Below are positions 16,751-24,509 of a stretch of DNA of 64,000 nt, piece after piece. This DNA comes from Trichloromonas sp034006665 (GTDB lineage: Bacteria > Desulfobacterota > Desulfuromonadia > Desulfuromonadales > Trichloromonadaceae). The stretch spans positions 1-64,000 of the forward strand of contig NZ_JAVESI010000005.1 in NCBI RefSeq assembly GCF_034006665.1, in the 5' to 3' direction. The translations under genes and the position numbers were made by a program. The notes beneath the pieces are model-generated. The model was not told where the DNA came from. It worked only from the letters and a program-made list of their open reading frames with translations, and ran no database searches. Position 1 is the stretch's first letter. Each line of letters opens with the position of its first letter.

Positions 16751-17746
16751 TCAGCGGGGATACTCCTTGAGCCAGGCGGCCAGACGTTCCATCCCTTCAT
16801 CGAAGCTGATCTGAGGTTGATAGCCGAAGTCGCGGCGGGCGGCGCTCAGGTCGAACCAGTGGGCGGTGGAGAGTTCCCGGGCGACGAAACGGGTCATGGG
16901 CGGTTCGCCGGAGAGCCGCAGCAGGGTGTACATCTTTTCCAGGAACCAACCGGCGGCATAGGCGAGGTGTGGAGAAATGACCCGGGTCACGGGGGGCAGA
17001 CCGCCGGCGGCGAGGATACGGTCAACCACCTCCCAGACCGGTTTGGGTTCGCCTTGAGCAAGAAAATAGGCCTTGCCCGCAACCGGCGAACCGACGGCGA
17101 GGCGGTCAGCGGCCTGAAGATGGGCTTCGGCGGCGTTATCGATGTAGAGGGTATCGACCGGGCAGGGACGTCGGCCGATGCGCCGCAGCCGTCCCCGGCG
17201 GCCGCGGTCGAGGATGCGCGGTACCAGATGGTTGTCGCCCGGCCCCCAGATGAGGTGAGGACGCAGCGCCGTCGTCGCCAATTCCGAGCCGTTGGCGGCC
17301 AGTACCAGCTTCTCGGCCTCGGCCTTGGTCCGCGGATAATAGGCTTCAAAGTGGGCGGGGTAGGGGGCAGATTCGTCGACCTCTTCCATGTCCCGGCCGT
17401 CGAAGACCACGCTCGGCGAACTGGTGTAGACCAGTTTGGCGATGCCGCAGGCCCGACAGGCGGCAATGATGTTAGCGGTGCCGACGACATTGGCCCGGTA
17501 GTAATCCTGATAATTTCCCCAGACCCCGGCCTTGGCGGCGACGTGAAGGACGAGATCGCAGCCCGTCGCCGCTTCGATCGCCACCCCGGCATCGGCGAGA
17601 TCCCCCCGGAACTGTTCGACACTGAGGGCTTCCAGTTCGGGATAGGCGTTACGGGCCAGGGAGCGCACTTCGTCTCCCCGCTCCCGCAGGCGCTTGACGA
17701 TCGCTTGTCCGAGAAAACCGCCGCCGCCGGTGACCAGCACTTTCAT
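16751..17746 (-). CDS. oleD: OleD, NAD(P)H-dependent 2-alkyl-3-ketoacid reductase
   Basis: OleD reduces the 2-alkyl-3-keto acid made by OleA to a 2-alkyl-3-hydroxy acid. The 331-residue protein is an extended short-chain dehydrogenase. It has the Rossmann motif TGGGGFLG (6-13), the active serine region VYTSSPSVVFDG (about 107-118) and the catalytic YPRTK (Tyr137, Lys141). The ATG at 17746 overlaps the oleC stop (17743-17746), so translation is coupled. Its place as the last ole gene, after oleA, oleB and oleC, matches the known cluster content and separates it from ordinary 3-beta-hydroxysteroid dehydrogenase-like proteins. In other bacteria OleB, OleC and OleD form one large assembly. Confidence is high because of the full gene set. 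Confidence 0.92.
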   Translation of the reverse strand: MKVLVTGGGGFLGQAIVKRLRERGDEVRSLARNAYPELEALSVEQFRGDLADAGVAIEAATGCDLVLHVAAKAGVWGNYQDYYRANVVGTANIIAACRACGIAKLVYTSSPSVVFDGRDMEEVDESAPYPAHFEAYYPRTKAEAEKLVLAANGSELATTALRPHLIWGPGDNHLVPRILDRGRRGRLRRIGRRPCPVDTLYIDNAAEAHLQAADRLAVGSPVAGKAYFLAQGEPKPVWEVVDRILAAGGLPPVTRVISPHLAYAAGWFLEKMYTLLRLSGEPPMTRFVARELSTAHWFDLSAARRDFGYQPQISFDEGMERLAAWLKEYPR

Positions 17747-19401
17747 CGCAACTGCTCCTGCGCCCAGATTGCCAGCTTTTCCCGAAAGATCTTGGCATTG
17801 TGGCGGATATCGACGGGAAAGGCGGGATGAAAGAACAGCTCGCGCAAACCGGCAGTGAGTTCATGGCGGGCGCCGATTTCCAGCAGCTCTTGTCGGATGC
17901 GCGGGTGCTCGCTCTTCGCCGTGCCTTTTTCCAACTCAACGCAGATCACCGGCCGCTGTCGTCCCGCTTCGCCGACGCCGACCAAAGCCGAGCGAAAGAC
18001 CTGGGGATGGGTATTGAAAATGGCCTCGCAAGGGATGGTGAAGAGGGTTGCTTCGCTGGTGACCACGCGATGCGCCTTGCGGCCGCAGAACCAGAGACGC
18101 CCCTGCTCGTCCCGATAGCCGAGATCGCCCATGCGGTGATAGAAGCCGCCCTCAGGATCGGCGATCTTGGCCAGCGCCGTCGATTCGGGGCGGTTGACGT
18201 ACGCGGCCGTGGCCTGCGGGCCCTGGACGACGATCTCGCCGATGACGCCGTTGGCGACTTTCAGACTTTCATCCCAGGCGGCGATGGGGCCGTCGTCGAT
18301 GGCGATGATCTCCACCGTGATCCCCGGCACCGGACGGCCGATGCAAACGCCGCGCCCCTGATCGGTGAGGGTCCGGGTTTTACCGAGGATCTCCCGATGA
18401 TCAATGGAGCCGACCGGCAGCGCCTCGGTGGCGCCATAGGGGGTGTGGATGCGGGCGGCAGCGTCGAGCATGCCGGCGAAGCGTTCCAACACCTGCGCCG
18501 GCACCGGCGCGCCGGCGGAAATGACCCGGCGCAGGCTCGGCAGGCGGATGCCTTGGGCCTGGCCGTAGCGGCCGACACGGTTGATAAGGGCGGGTGAGCC
18601 GAACATGCCGGTGACGCCGAAACTCTCGATGGCGGCGATGATCTTGCGCGGATCGACGGCGCCGGGACGGGTAAAATCCATGTCGGGGATCACCGAAGTC
18701 ATCCCCAAAGCAGGCGCGAAGAGGGCGAAAAGGGGGAAGGTCGGCAGATCGATTTCACCGGGTTCGATGTCGTAGAGTCTGCGCAGCATTTCCACTTGGG
18801 CGAGAAAGTTGCCATGGCTGTAGATCGCTCCCTTGGGAACGCCGGTGCTGCCGCTGGTGAAGAGGATGGCGGCGGTCTCCTCGGGCGCGGTGGCGGCCAT
18901 GGCGTAGTCGGCGGAACAGCCGGCGAAGTCGGTGAGGGTGGCGCCGCCCCAGCCGAGGCGCGGCCCGACGGTGAGCAGGATGCGGAGGGTCGCCTTCCCC
19001 CAGCCGAGGAGCACGCGGGCGACATGGGCCTTGGGAATGCCGATGAAGGCTTCCGGTTCGGCTTCGGTCAGGCAGGTCTTGAGGTTTTTTACGCCCATGC
19101 CGGGATCGACCAGCACCGGTACCGCGCCGATCTTGAAGAGGGCGAAGGTCAGGGCGAAGAAGTCGAGGCTTGGCGGCACCATCAGCACCGTGCGCGTTCC
19201 CCGACGGATGCCGAGGCTCTCCAGACCATGGGCGATGCGGTTGCTCTCGCGGTCGAGCTGAGCGAAGGTGTAATGGGTGTAGGCGACGCGGCCGCGGCGG
19301 TCCTTCCCCTGGGGAAAGTAGACCGCCGGGGACAGGGGATGAAGCCTGGCCATCTCCGGCAGATAGGCGGCGATGTTGGTTAGCGCTGTTTTTGTTTCCA
19401 T
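17743..19401 (-). CDS. oleC: OleC, beta-lactone synthetase (AMP-dependent)
   Basis: OleC uses ATP to close the 2-alkyl-3-hydroxy acid into a beta-lactone. The 552-residue protein belongs to the AMP-forming ligase family. AMP-binding motif LFTSGSTGVPKG lies at 180-191, YGATEALP provides the core A5 motif, and a GDLGYRDEQGRLWFCGRKAHRV stretch carries A7-A8. The ATG at 19401 gives the usual length of family members. A frame extension back to 19539 would run deep inside oleB and adds an arginine-rich, non-homologous sequence. The start overlaps the oleB end by 22 bp and the stop overlaps oleD by 4 bp. Annotation as acyl-CoA ligase would be a common error here; the ole context decides. Confidence 0.92.
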   Translation of the reverse strand: METKTALTNIAAYLPEMARLHPLSPAVYFPQGKDRRGRVAYTHYTFAQLDRESNRIAHGLESLGIRRGTRTVLMVPPSLDFFALTFALFKIGAVPVLVDPGMGVKNLKTCLTEAEPEAFIGIPKAHVARVLLGWGKATLRILLTVGPRLGWGGATLTDFAGCSADYAMAATAPEETAAILFTSGSTGVPKGAIYSHGNFLAQVEMLRRLYDIEPGEIDLPTFPLFALFAPALGMTSVIPDMDFTRPGAVDPRKIIAAIESFGVTGMFGSPALINRVGRYGQAQGIRLPSLRRVISAGAPVPAQVLERFAGMLDAAARIHTPYGATEALPVGSIDHREILGKTRTLTDQGRGVCIGRPVPGITVEIIAIDDGPIAAWDESLKVANGVIGEIVVQGPQATAAYVNRPESTALAKIADPEGGFYHRMGDLGYRDEQGRLWFCGRKAHRVVTSEATLFTIPCEAIFNTHPQVFRSALVGVGEAGRQRPVICVELEKGTAKSEHPRIRQELLEIGARHELTAGLRELFFHPAFPVDIRHNAKIFREKLAIWAQEQLR

Positions 19402-20291
19402 GGCGGAACGGTCGGTAGGGGATGGTTCGTAAGAAACCGGCGAATCAGTGGGATGATTTCTTCGCCGGCATCCTCCAGCACGTAATGGCCGACGTCGGGG
19501 TAGGAATGGAGCTCGGCTTTGGGGAAGCGCTGCGTCCATTCGTCGCGGAAGACCCGGTCAAAGACGAAATCCCGCTCCCCCCAGAAGATCGCCATGGGCA
19601 AATCGGCGAAGCGGGGAAGGGACGCTTCCACTTCGCTGACCAGGGCGTAACTGGGGTCGGAGGGGAGCAATGGGATGTCCTGGACAAAACGTAGGGTTGC
19701 CAGGCGGTTGTGCCAGTTGTCGTAGGGGCTGCAATAGGCGCGGCGCAGCTCGGCGTTCATCGGTTTGCGTTTACAGCCGACCCAGGCGGCGCCCCGGGCG
19801 AAGGCGTTAAAGGTCTGCACGAGGAAGGCGCCGAGCTGGGTATCCCGGCAGATTTTCAGTGCCAGGGGGAATTTCTTCTCCTTCGGCAGGTGGAAGGCGG
19901 CGGTATTGAGAATCACCAGCCGGGCGATGCGTTCCGAATGGCGGGCGGCGTAGGCCATGCCAATCACCCCCCCCCAGTCGTGGAGCACCAGGGTGATGCG
20001 CTCGTCGATACCGAGGTGGTCGAGAAGCCGTTCGAGGTCATCGACCCGCTGCTTGAGGGTGAAGGAATAGTAGGAGTCGGCCGGTTTGTCCGAGAGTCCG
20101 CAACCGATGTGGTCGGGGACGACGGTGCGATAGCCGTTGCGCAGCTCCCGCACCAGTTCCCGATAGTAGAAGGACCAGCTCGGGTTGCCGTGCAGCATGA
20201 CGACCGGATCGCCTTTGCCCTCGTCGAGATAATGGTACTTGAGGCCGTCGAGATCGAGAAAATGACTTTTGAAGGGATAGAAGGCCTGCAT
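19380..20291 (-). CDS. oleB: OleB, beta-lactone decarboxylase (alpha/beta hydrolase)
   Basis: OleB decarboxylates the beta-lactone to the final cis-olefin. The 303-residue protein is an alpha/beta hydrolase of the haloalkane dehalogenase type. It has oxyanion motif HGNPSW (34-39), nucleophile Asp105 within LHDWGG (so an aspartate, not a serine), and catalytic histidine near 269 in GHYVLED. OleB enzymes use exactly this Asp nucleophile. The ATG at 20291 gives MQAFYPFKSHFLDLDGLKYHYLDEG, a standard start for the family. The gene stands 158 bp after oleA and overlaps oleC. Without context it could be called haloalkane dehalogenase, but oleA, oleC and oleD around it make OleB the better call. Confidence 0.92.
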   Translation of the reverse strand: MQAFYPFKSHFLDLDGLKYHYLDEGKGDPVVMLHGNPSWSFYYRELVRELRNGYRTVVPDHIGCGLSDKPADSYYSFTLKQRVDDLERLLDHLGIDERITLVLHDWGGVIGMAYAARHSERIARLVILNTAAFHLPKEKKFPLALKICRDTQLGAFLVQTFNAFARGAAWVGCKRKPMNAELRRAYCSPYDNWHNRLATLRFVQDIPLLPSDPSYALVSEVEASLPRFADLPMAIFWGERDFVFDRVFRDEWTQRFPKAELHSYPDVGHYVLEDAGEEIIPLIRRFLTNHPLPTVPPWKQKQR

Positions 20292-20449
20292 GAACAGAAG
20301 ATGCTTTCGTGAAAAGTATCGAGGTCGATGGCTCAGCTAAAAGCGCCCAATGCGAGGCACGCCATTTGCGACCAGTGAAGTGTAGTTGTCTTCGGCGAAG
20401 CAGCGAAAAAATGACGGCAACGTAGCCGTTGGCGTTATTGGCGATGCCA

Positions 20450-21493
20450 TCACCACTGGATTCCCAGCATCAGACAGTTGAGACCGCTGCCAATGCCGAG
20501 AAAACCGACGATGTCGCCGGGGATGAGGAAATCTCTTTCTTTGGCGATAGCCGCCGTCACCGGCAAAGAGACGGTGCCCATGTTGCCGAGAAACTCAAAG
20601 GTGGTGAAATCCTTCTCCTTTGAGACCCCGAGGGTTTGCAGGATCAGTCGCTGGTGGGCTTCGCCGACCTGATGGCAAATCACCTTGTCGATGCGTTCGG
20701 TGCTCAGTTCCAGTTCGGCCATGAAGGCAGCCCAGGTCTTTTTGCCCAGTTCGACGCCATGCTTCATCACGGCGACTGCGTCGGTGTTCATATAGGGAAC
20801 ATGATTCTCCGGAGACTCGGCGGAGAGACCCCAACGGCAGAGGGCATGATGCTGGGGCTCGGCGATGTTCACCCCGCCGAGTAGACGCGGCCGCCGGGAG
20901 GGGCTGAAGGAGCCGTCGGTCAAAAGGACTGCCACCGCTCCGGAACCGCCGGTGAGAGTCGCCAGGGAGGTGGTGAAAAGCTGCATCGAGGGTCTGTCGA
21001 GCATCCGCCGGATCATGATTTCGTTGATTTCCCGGGAGCTTTCGCAGGCCACCACCATCCCGGCGCGAATCTGCCCAAGCTCGATGCGGTTGGCGATGTC
21101 GAGCACGCCGTTGAGCACTCCGAGACAGGCGTTGGAGAGATCGTAGACGGCGGCGTTCCCCTGGATGCCGAGGGCAGCGGCGACCTGGCAAGCCGTGGCC
21201 GGTTCAAAATGCTCACGGCAGACCCCGGCGTAGACCAGGGCGCCAATTTCCTGGGGCGTGATCTCCCGTCCCTGCAGGGCTTTTTTCGCGGCGGCGATGG
21301 CGCCCTCAGAGATGGTGGCCCCCGGCTTCCACCAGCGCCGTTCGCGGATGCCGGTCAGCGCTTCCAGTTGGCCCGGGGCGATGTGCAGGGCATCGTACAT
21401 AGGTTTAAGCCGGGTTTCCAGCTCCGTCGAAGTGACGACGATGGGCGCCAGTTCGTAGCCGACCGACTCAATATAAACGCGGGAATATCTCAT
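20450..21493 (-). CDS. oleA: OleA, thiolase-fold acyl condensing enzyme
   Basis: OleA joins two fatty acyl-CoA chains head to head in a Claisen condensation, giving a 2-alkyl-3-keto acid. The 347-residue protein has the thiolase fold. Active Cys123 lies in SNACLG, Glu97 in HFEPATA, His274 in ICHQVGEAH and Asn304 in FLGNMGTVS. The glutamate distinguishes OleA from FabH-type ketosynthases. I chose the ATG at 21493 (MRYSRVYIESVGYELAP) because homology begins there. An ATG at 21541 would add 16 residues, and neither has a strong ribosome site. It is first in oleA-oleB-oleC-oleD. A weak promoter-like pair upstream (TTGCTT, 16 bases, TATGTT) was seen on the minus strand near 21570-21605. Confidence 0.93.
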   Translation of the reverse strand: MRYSRVYIESVGYELAPIVVTSTELETRLKPMYDALHIAPGQLEALTGIRERRWWKPGATISEGAIAAAKKALQGREITPQEIGALVYAGVCREHFEPATACQVAAALGIQGNAAVYDLSNACLGVLNGVLDIANRIELGQIRAGMVVACESSREINEIMIRRMLDRPSMQLFTTSLATLTGGSGAVAVLLTDGSFSPSRRPRLLGGVNIAEPQHHALCRWGLSAESPENHVPYMNTDAVAVMKHGVELGKKTWAAFMAELELSTERIDKVICHQVGEAHQRLILQTLGVSKEKDFTTFEFLGNMGTVSLPVTAAIAKERDFLIPGDIVGFLGIGSGLNCLMLGIQW

Positions 21494-21674
21494 CAATGAA
21501 TATCCGGAATTTGAATTGTCTGGCCCCCGAGGCTTCGCCATGGAAAAAGTTCATGGGCCAGACGGAACTTCATTTTGTAACATAAAACCCTATGCGGGAA
21601 AAGCAAAACCGCCTCATCCGGAGTGGAAAAGGCGGTCAAGGCAGGGTTGAGAGGAGCCGGCTTTGGCAGGGGAA

Positions 21675-21692
21675 GCGCTAGATTTCTAGCGC
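21675..21692. terminator. Short hairpin at the 3' end of the BI-1 gene
   Basis: GCGCTAGA (21675-21682) pairs with TCTAGCGC (21685-21692) across a two-base loop and overlaps the stop codon of the BI-1 family gene. No T-run follows on either strand, so it is at best a weak or factor-dependent end signal, or an mRNA 3'-end stabiliser. Confidence 0.3.
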
Positions 21693-22387
21693 CGGTCACC
21701 CAGGATCCGCAGCAGCATCAGAAAGAGGTTGATGAAGTCGAGGTAGAGGGTGAGAGCGCCAAGAATCGCCGCTTTCTGCAGGGAAGCACCGTCAGCGAAG
21801 CCCTGTTGGCCGATCATCTTGAGTTTCTGGGTGTCGTAAGCGGTAAGACCGACGAAGATCAGGACGCCGAGATAGCTGACTACCCAGGTGATCATCGCAC
21901 TCTGCATGAAGATATTGACCACTGAGGCGATGATGATGCCGACCAGGCCCATGAACATGAAACTGCCGAGTCCGGTGAGATCCCGTTTGGTGGTCGCGCC
22001 GTAGAGGCTCATGGCGGCGAAGGTGCCGGCGGTGATCAGAAAAGTGCTGGCGATGGAACTTTCGGTGTAGACCACGAAAATGGCGGCGAAGGTGACGCCG
22101 TTCAGGGCCGAATAAAGTAGGAACATCAAGGTGGCGGTTGCGGCGCCGATGCGGTTGATAGCTGCCGACAGGGCGATAACCAGGGCCAGTTCGCCGATCA
22201 TCAGCCCGAAGAAGACGATTTTGTTGCCGAAGATCGCCTGAAGCAGGGCCGGACTGGACAGGGTCAGGAGCGAGGCCAGGGCGGTCAGTGCCAGGCCGGC
22301 GGTCATCCAGCCGTAGACCCGGGGGAAGAAACCGTTGACGGCGACAATCGCCGGGCTGCTTTCATAGGGAATGTTGCGATTGAGCAT
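21686..22387 (-). CDS. Bax inhibitor-1 / YccA family membrane protein
   Basis: This 233-residue protein has seven hydrophobic segments and the BI-1 family pattern: FPRVYGWMTAGLALTALASL at the start, and near the end YDTQKLKMIGQ and LYLDFINLFLMLLRILGDRR. The conserved pair of C-terminal aspartates involved in the pH sensor is present (VGLTAYDTQKL, TLYLDFINLF). The bacterial homologue YetJ is a pH-dependent calcium channel, and YccA modulates the FtsH protease. Which role applies here is unknown. The ATG at 22387 has AAGGAG six bases upstream. It stands alone between the ole operon (same strand) and the divergent yicC gene. Confidence 0.92.
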   Translation of the reverse strand: MLNRNIPYESSPAIVAVNGFFPRVYGWMTAGLALTALASLLTLSSPALLQAIFGNKIVFFGLMIGELALVIALSAAINRIGAATATLMFLLYSALNGVTFAAIFVVYTESSIASTFLITAGTFAAMSLYGATTKRDLTGLGSFMFMGLVGIIIASVVNIFMQSAMITWVVSYLGVLIFVGLTAYDTQKLKMIGQQGFADGASLQKAAILGALTLYLDFINLFLMLLRILGDRR

Positions 22388-22420
22388 GAGGACTCCTTGT
22401 CGGAAATTAATGAAGTTCGG

Positions 22421-22449
22421 ATTTGATCTCTTTTGGCTATTGTCGTCAA
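22421..22449 (-). promoter_or_regulatory. Candidate promoter of the BI-1 family gene
   Basis: On the minus strand TTGACG (22449-22444) and TCAAAT (22426-22421) are spaced by 17 bases, about 35 bases before the start codon. The -35 is good; the -10 is poor. Confidence 0.4.
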
Positions 22450-22508
22450 CATGGGCGGCGCGAGCAAGTCTTTTCGTCGACCGGAAGAAGATCTGTCGCG
22501 CAAGGACG

Positions 22509-22537
22509 TTGAATTTCCCGTGGCGGATGTGTACTAT
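22509..22537 (+). promoter_or_regulatory. Candidate promoter of yicC-gmk-rpoZ-rel
   Basis: TTGAAT (22509-22514) and TACTAT (22532-22537) are separated by 17 bases, and the yicC start is about 85 bases downstream. This is the only credible sigma-70 type pair before the operon and it diverges from the BI-1 promoter candidate. Confidence 0.45.
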
Positions 22538-22620
22538 GCACGCCGCGGCGGAACCGATGGATGAAAAACCTTTCGGCCATCTGCAGGAATCGGCCGATTT
22601 CTACCAGAAAGCAAAGTCTT

Positions 22621-23499
22621 ATGATCGCAAGTATGACCGGTTACGGCAAGGGACAGGCGGAGGTGGACGGGCTCTGCCTGACCGTGGAGATCAAGACGGT
22701 GAATCATCGCTACGGCGATGTGACGGTCAAAAGTCCCCGTTTTCTCTTTGCCTTTGAAAACGACATCAAAAAGCGTGTCGGCGAGGTTCTCAAACGGGGC
22801 AAGATCGATCTTTTCATCACCCAGGAAGCGGCTTCGGAAAGGGGCCTGGCCCCGGCTCTGAATCGCCCCCTGGCGGCGGCTTACGTCAAGGTCTTCGAGG
22901 AGATGTGTGAGACCTTCGGGCTTGGCGGCGAACTCTCCCTTGCCCTGCTTGCGGCGCAGAAGGATGTCGTTACCCTGCGCGAGGGGGATCTGGATGAAGC
23001 CGCTCTGCGCCGGTGTCTTGAGAGCGCCCTCGGGGCTGCGCTCGACGCGGTGATGAAAATGCGCCGCGCCGAAGGGGAAGCGACGCTCACGGACATGGAT
23101 GAGCGCCTGCGCCTGCTGGAGGAGATGCTCGCGGCGGTTGAGAAGCGAGCTCCCCAAGTGCCCGGGGAATGGCTGGCCAAGCTGGAGGCGCGGCTGACCA
23201 AGCTGAACAAGGATCTCGACTATGATCCGCAGCGGCTGGCTCAGGAATTGGCAATCTTTGCCGACCGCTGCGACATCAGCGAGGAACTGACCCGGTTTAG
23301 AAGTCATCTCGTTCAGTTCCGCGCCCTCTTTGCCCAGGCCGAACCGGTGGGGCGGCAGATGGATTTTCTCGTGCAGGAACTCAATCGGGAAGTCAATACC
23401 ATGGGATCCAAATCCAACGATGCCGAACTGACGCGCACGGTGGTGGCGATGAAGGCTGAACTGGAAAAGATTCGCGAACAGGTTCAGAATATCGAATAG
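22621..23499 (+). CDS. yicC: YicC-family endoribonuclease
   Basis: This is a 292-residue member of the YicC/YloC family, recognised by the start MIASMTGYGKGQAEVDG, the motif EIKTVNHRYGDV and the C-terminal DUF1732 block (QFRALFAQAEPVGRQMDFLVQELNREVNTMGSKSND). Family members have been described as single-strand endoribonucleases that affect small RNA turnover. I chose the ATG at 22621. An ATG at 22561 would add 20 residues not found in the family, and 22633 (MTGYGKG) is another option. The gene is 9 bp upstream of gmk, the arrangement common in many bacteria, followed by rpoZ and the stringent response gene. No DNA-binding or membrane features are present. Confidence 0.9.
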   Translation: MIASMTGYGKGQAEVDGLCLTVEIKTVNHRYGDVTVKSPRFLFAFENDIKKRVGEVLKRGKIDLFITQEAASERGLAPALNRPLAAAYVKVFEEMCETFGLGGELSLALLAAQKDVVTLREGDLDEAALRRCLESALGAALDAVMKMRRAEGEATLTDMDERLRLLEEMLAAVEKRAPQVPGEWLAKLEARLTKLNKDLDYDPQRLAQELAIFADRCDISEELTRFRSHLVQFRALFAQAEPVGRQMDFLVQELNREVNTMGSKSNDAELTRTVVAMKAELEKIREQVQNIE

Positions 23500-23508
23500 G
23501 GGGAACGG

Positions 23509-24153
23509 GTGGCGGAAGATGCCAAGGTGAAAAGACCGGGGGCGGCGGGTAACCTTTTCGTCGTATCGGCCCCTTCGGGAGCGGGCAAAACCTCGTTATG
23601 CAAGGAGATCGTTGACTTCTTCCCGCGCTTGCGGCATTCTGTCTCCTACACGACGCGCCCACCACGGGCCGGTGAAGTTGATGGTCGGGATTATCATTTC
23701 GTTGCCCGGGACGCCTTTGATTGCATGGCGGCCGCCGGGCGCTTTGCCGAATGGGCCGAAGTTCACGGCAATGGCTACGGCACGGCGATCGCTACCCTTG
23801 AAGAGGCCCGGGTCGGTGGTTATGATCTGCTCCTCGAAATCGATTGCCAAGGGGCGGCTCAGATCAAACGGAACTATCGGCACGGAGTCTTTATCTTTGT
23901 TCTCCCGCCCAGCATTCAGGAATTGCGCCGCCGCCTCGAAGGGCGGGGAACCGACAGCGTCGATATCATTAACCGGCGCATCGACAATGCCCGGGGGGAG
24001 ATCCTCCAGGCGGCTTGGTATGACTATCTTGTCGTCAACGACGATTTCGCCCAGGCTCGGGAGGAACTACGGGCGATCATCCTCGCCGAAGGCTGTCGTT
24101 CGGCGCGGGTGCTTCCCACCCTCCCGGATGAATTCGGCTTGGCCGAATCCTGA
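23509..24153 (+). CDS. gmk: Guanylate kinase
   Basis: Guanylate kinase phosphorylates GMP to GDP with ATP in purine nucleotide synthesis. The 214-residue protein has the P-loop APSGAGKTSL (21-30), the GMP-binding motif SYTTRPPRAGEVDGRDYHFV and lid residues near RRRLEGRGTDS. The start is a GTG at 23509 with GGGGAAC a few bases upstream; the stop is 35 bp before rpoZ. It lies between yicC and rpoZ in the classical order, which fits coordination of GTP and ppGpp supply with growth. The first 12 residues before the beta strand (MAEDAKVKRPGA) are a small, charged extension. All catalytic motifs are intact. Confidence 0.96.
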   Translation: MAEDAKVKRPGAAGNLFVVSAPSGAGKTSLCKEIVDFFPRLRHSVSYTTRPPRAGEVDGRDYHFVARDAFDCMAAAGRFAEWAEVHGNGYGTAIATLEEARVGGYDLLLEIDCQGAAQIKRNYRHGVFIFVLPPSIQELRRRLEGRGTDSVDIINRRIDNARGEILQAAWYDYLVVNDDFAQAREELRAIILAEGCRSARVLPTLPDEFGLAES

Positions 24154-24188
24154 TAAAACTTAAACCAAACCCTCAAGGAGTATCGATA

Positions 24189-24398
24189 ATGGCCCGTATT
24201 ACCGTAGAAGATTGTCTGCGTCAGATTCCTAACCGTTTCCTTTTGGCGATGGTTGCCGCCAAACGCGCCAAACAGCTCTACAAGGGCGGCCAGCCCCTGA
24301 TCGAGAATAAGGCCGGCAACAAGAAGATCGTTTTGGCGCTACGGGAAATTGCCGCCGGCAAGATCGAGTTCGAAATTCCTACCCGCAAGAAATCGTAA
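24189..24398 (+). CDS. rpoZ: RNA polymerase omega subunit
   Basis: This 69-residue protein is the omega subunit, which helps fold beta-prime and assemble RNA polymerase and forms part of a ppGpp site in E. coli. The pattern MARITVEDCLRQIPNRFLLAMVAAKRAKQL is the family hallmark, followed by ENKAGNKKIVLALREIAAGKI. The ATG at 24189 has AAGGAG nine bases upstream. It lies between gmk and the (p)ppGpp synthetase gene as in many proteobacteria. The length is within the 60-90 residues normal for the family. Confidence 0.96.
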   Translation: MARITVEDCLRQIPNRFLLAMVAAKRAKQLYKGGQPLIENKAGNKKIVLALREIAAGKIEFEIPTRKKS

Positions 24399-24475
24399 TT
24401 TTGCTTATGCGCCGCGGGGGCGCCCGTCGTCTCCCGCGCGCCCGATCCAGCTCGATTCCTTTTTTCGTCTTGTTT

Positions 24476-24492
24476 CGCCCCGTTTCGGGGCG
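24476..24492 (+). other. GC-rich hairpin just upstream of the rel gene
   Basis: CGCCCCG (24476-24482) pairs perfectly with CGGGGCG (24486-24492) over a TTT loop. No T-run follows, so it is not a typical terminator. It ends 17 bases before the ATG at 24510 and could affect translation of the stringent response enzyme or simply stabilise the processed transcript. Confidence 0.4.
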
Positions 24493-24509
24493 GAAGTCAT
24501 TTGCTCCCT

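Noticed and set aside
17743..19539. Longer OleC reading frame with a 46-residue N-terminal extension
   Set aside because: The extension is arginine- and proline-rich, overlaps oleB in another frame, and makes the protein longer than known OleC proteins.
19380..20291. OleB called as haloalkane dehalogenase
   Set aside because: The Asp nucleophile fits both, but the complete ole gene set around it makes the beta-lactone decarboxylase assignment far more likely.
20292..20449. 158-bp gap between oleB and oleA considered for a small gene or separate promoter
   Set aside because: No frame with a start and ribosome site and no clear -35/-10 pair was found on the minus strand.
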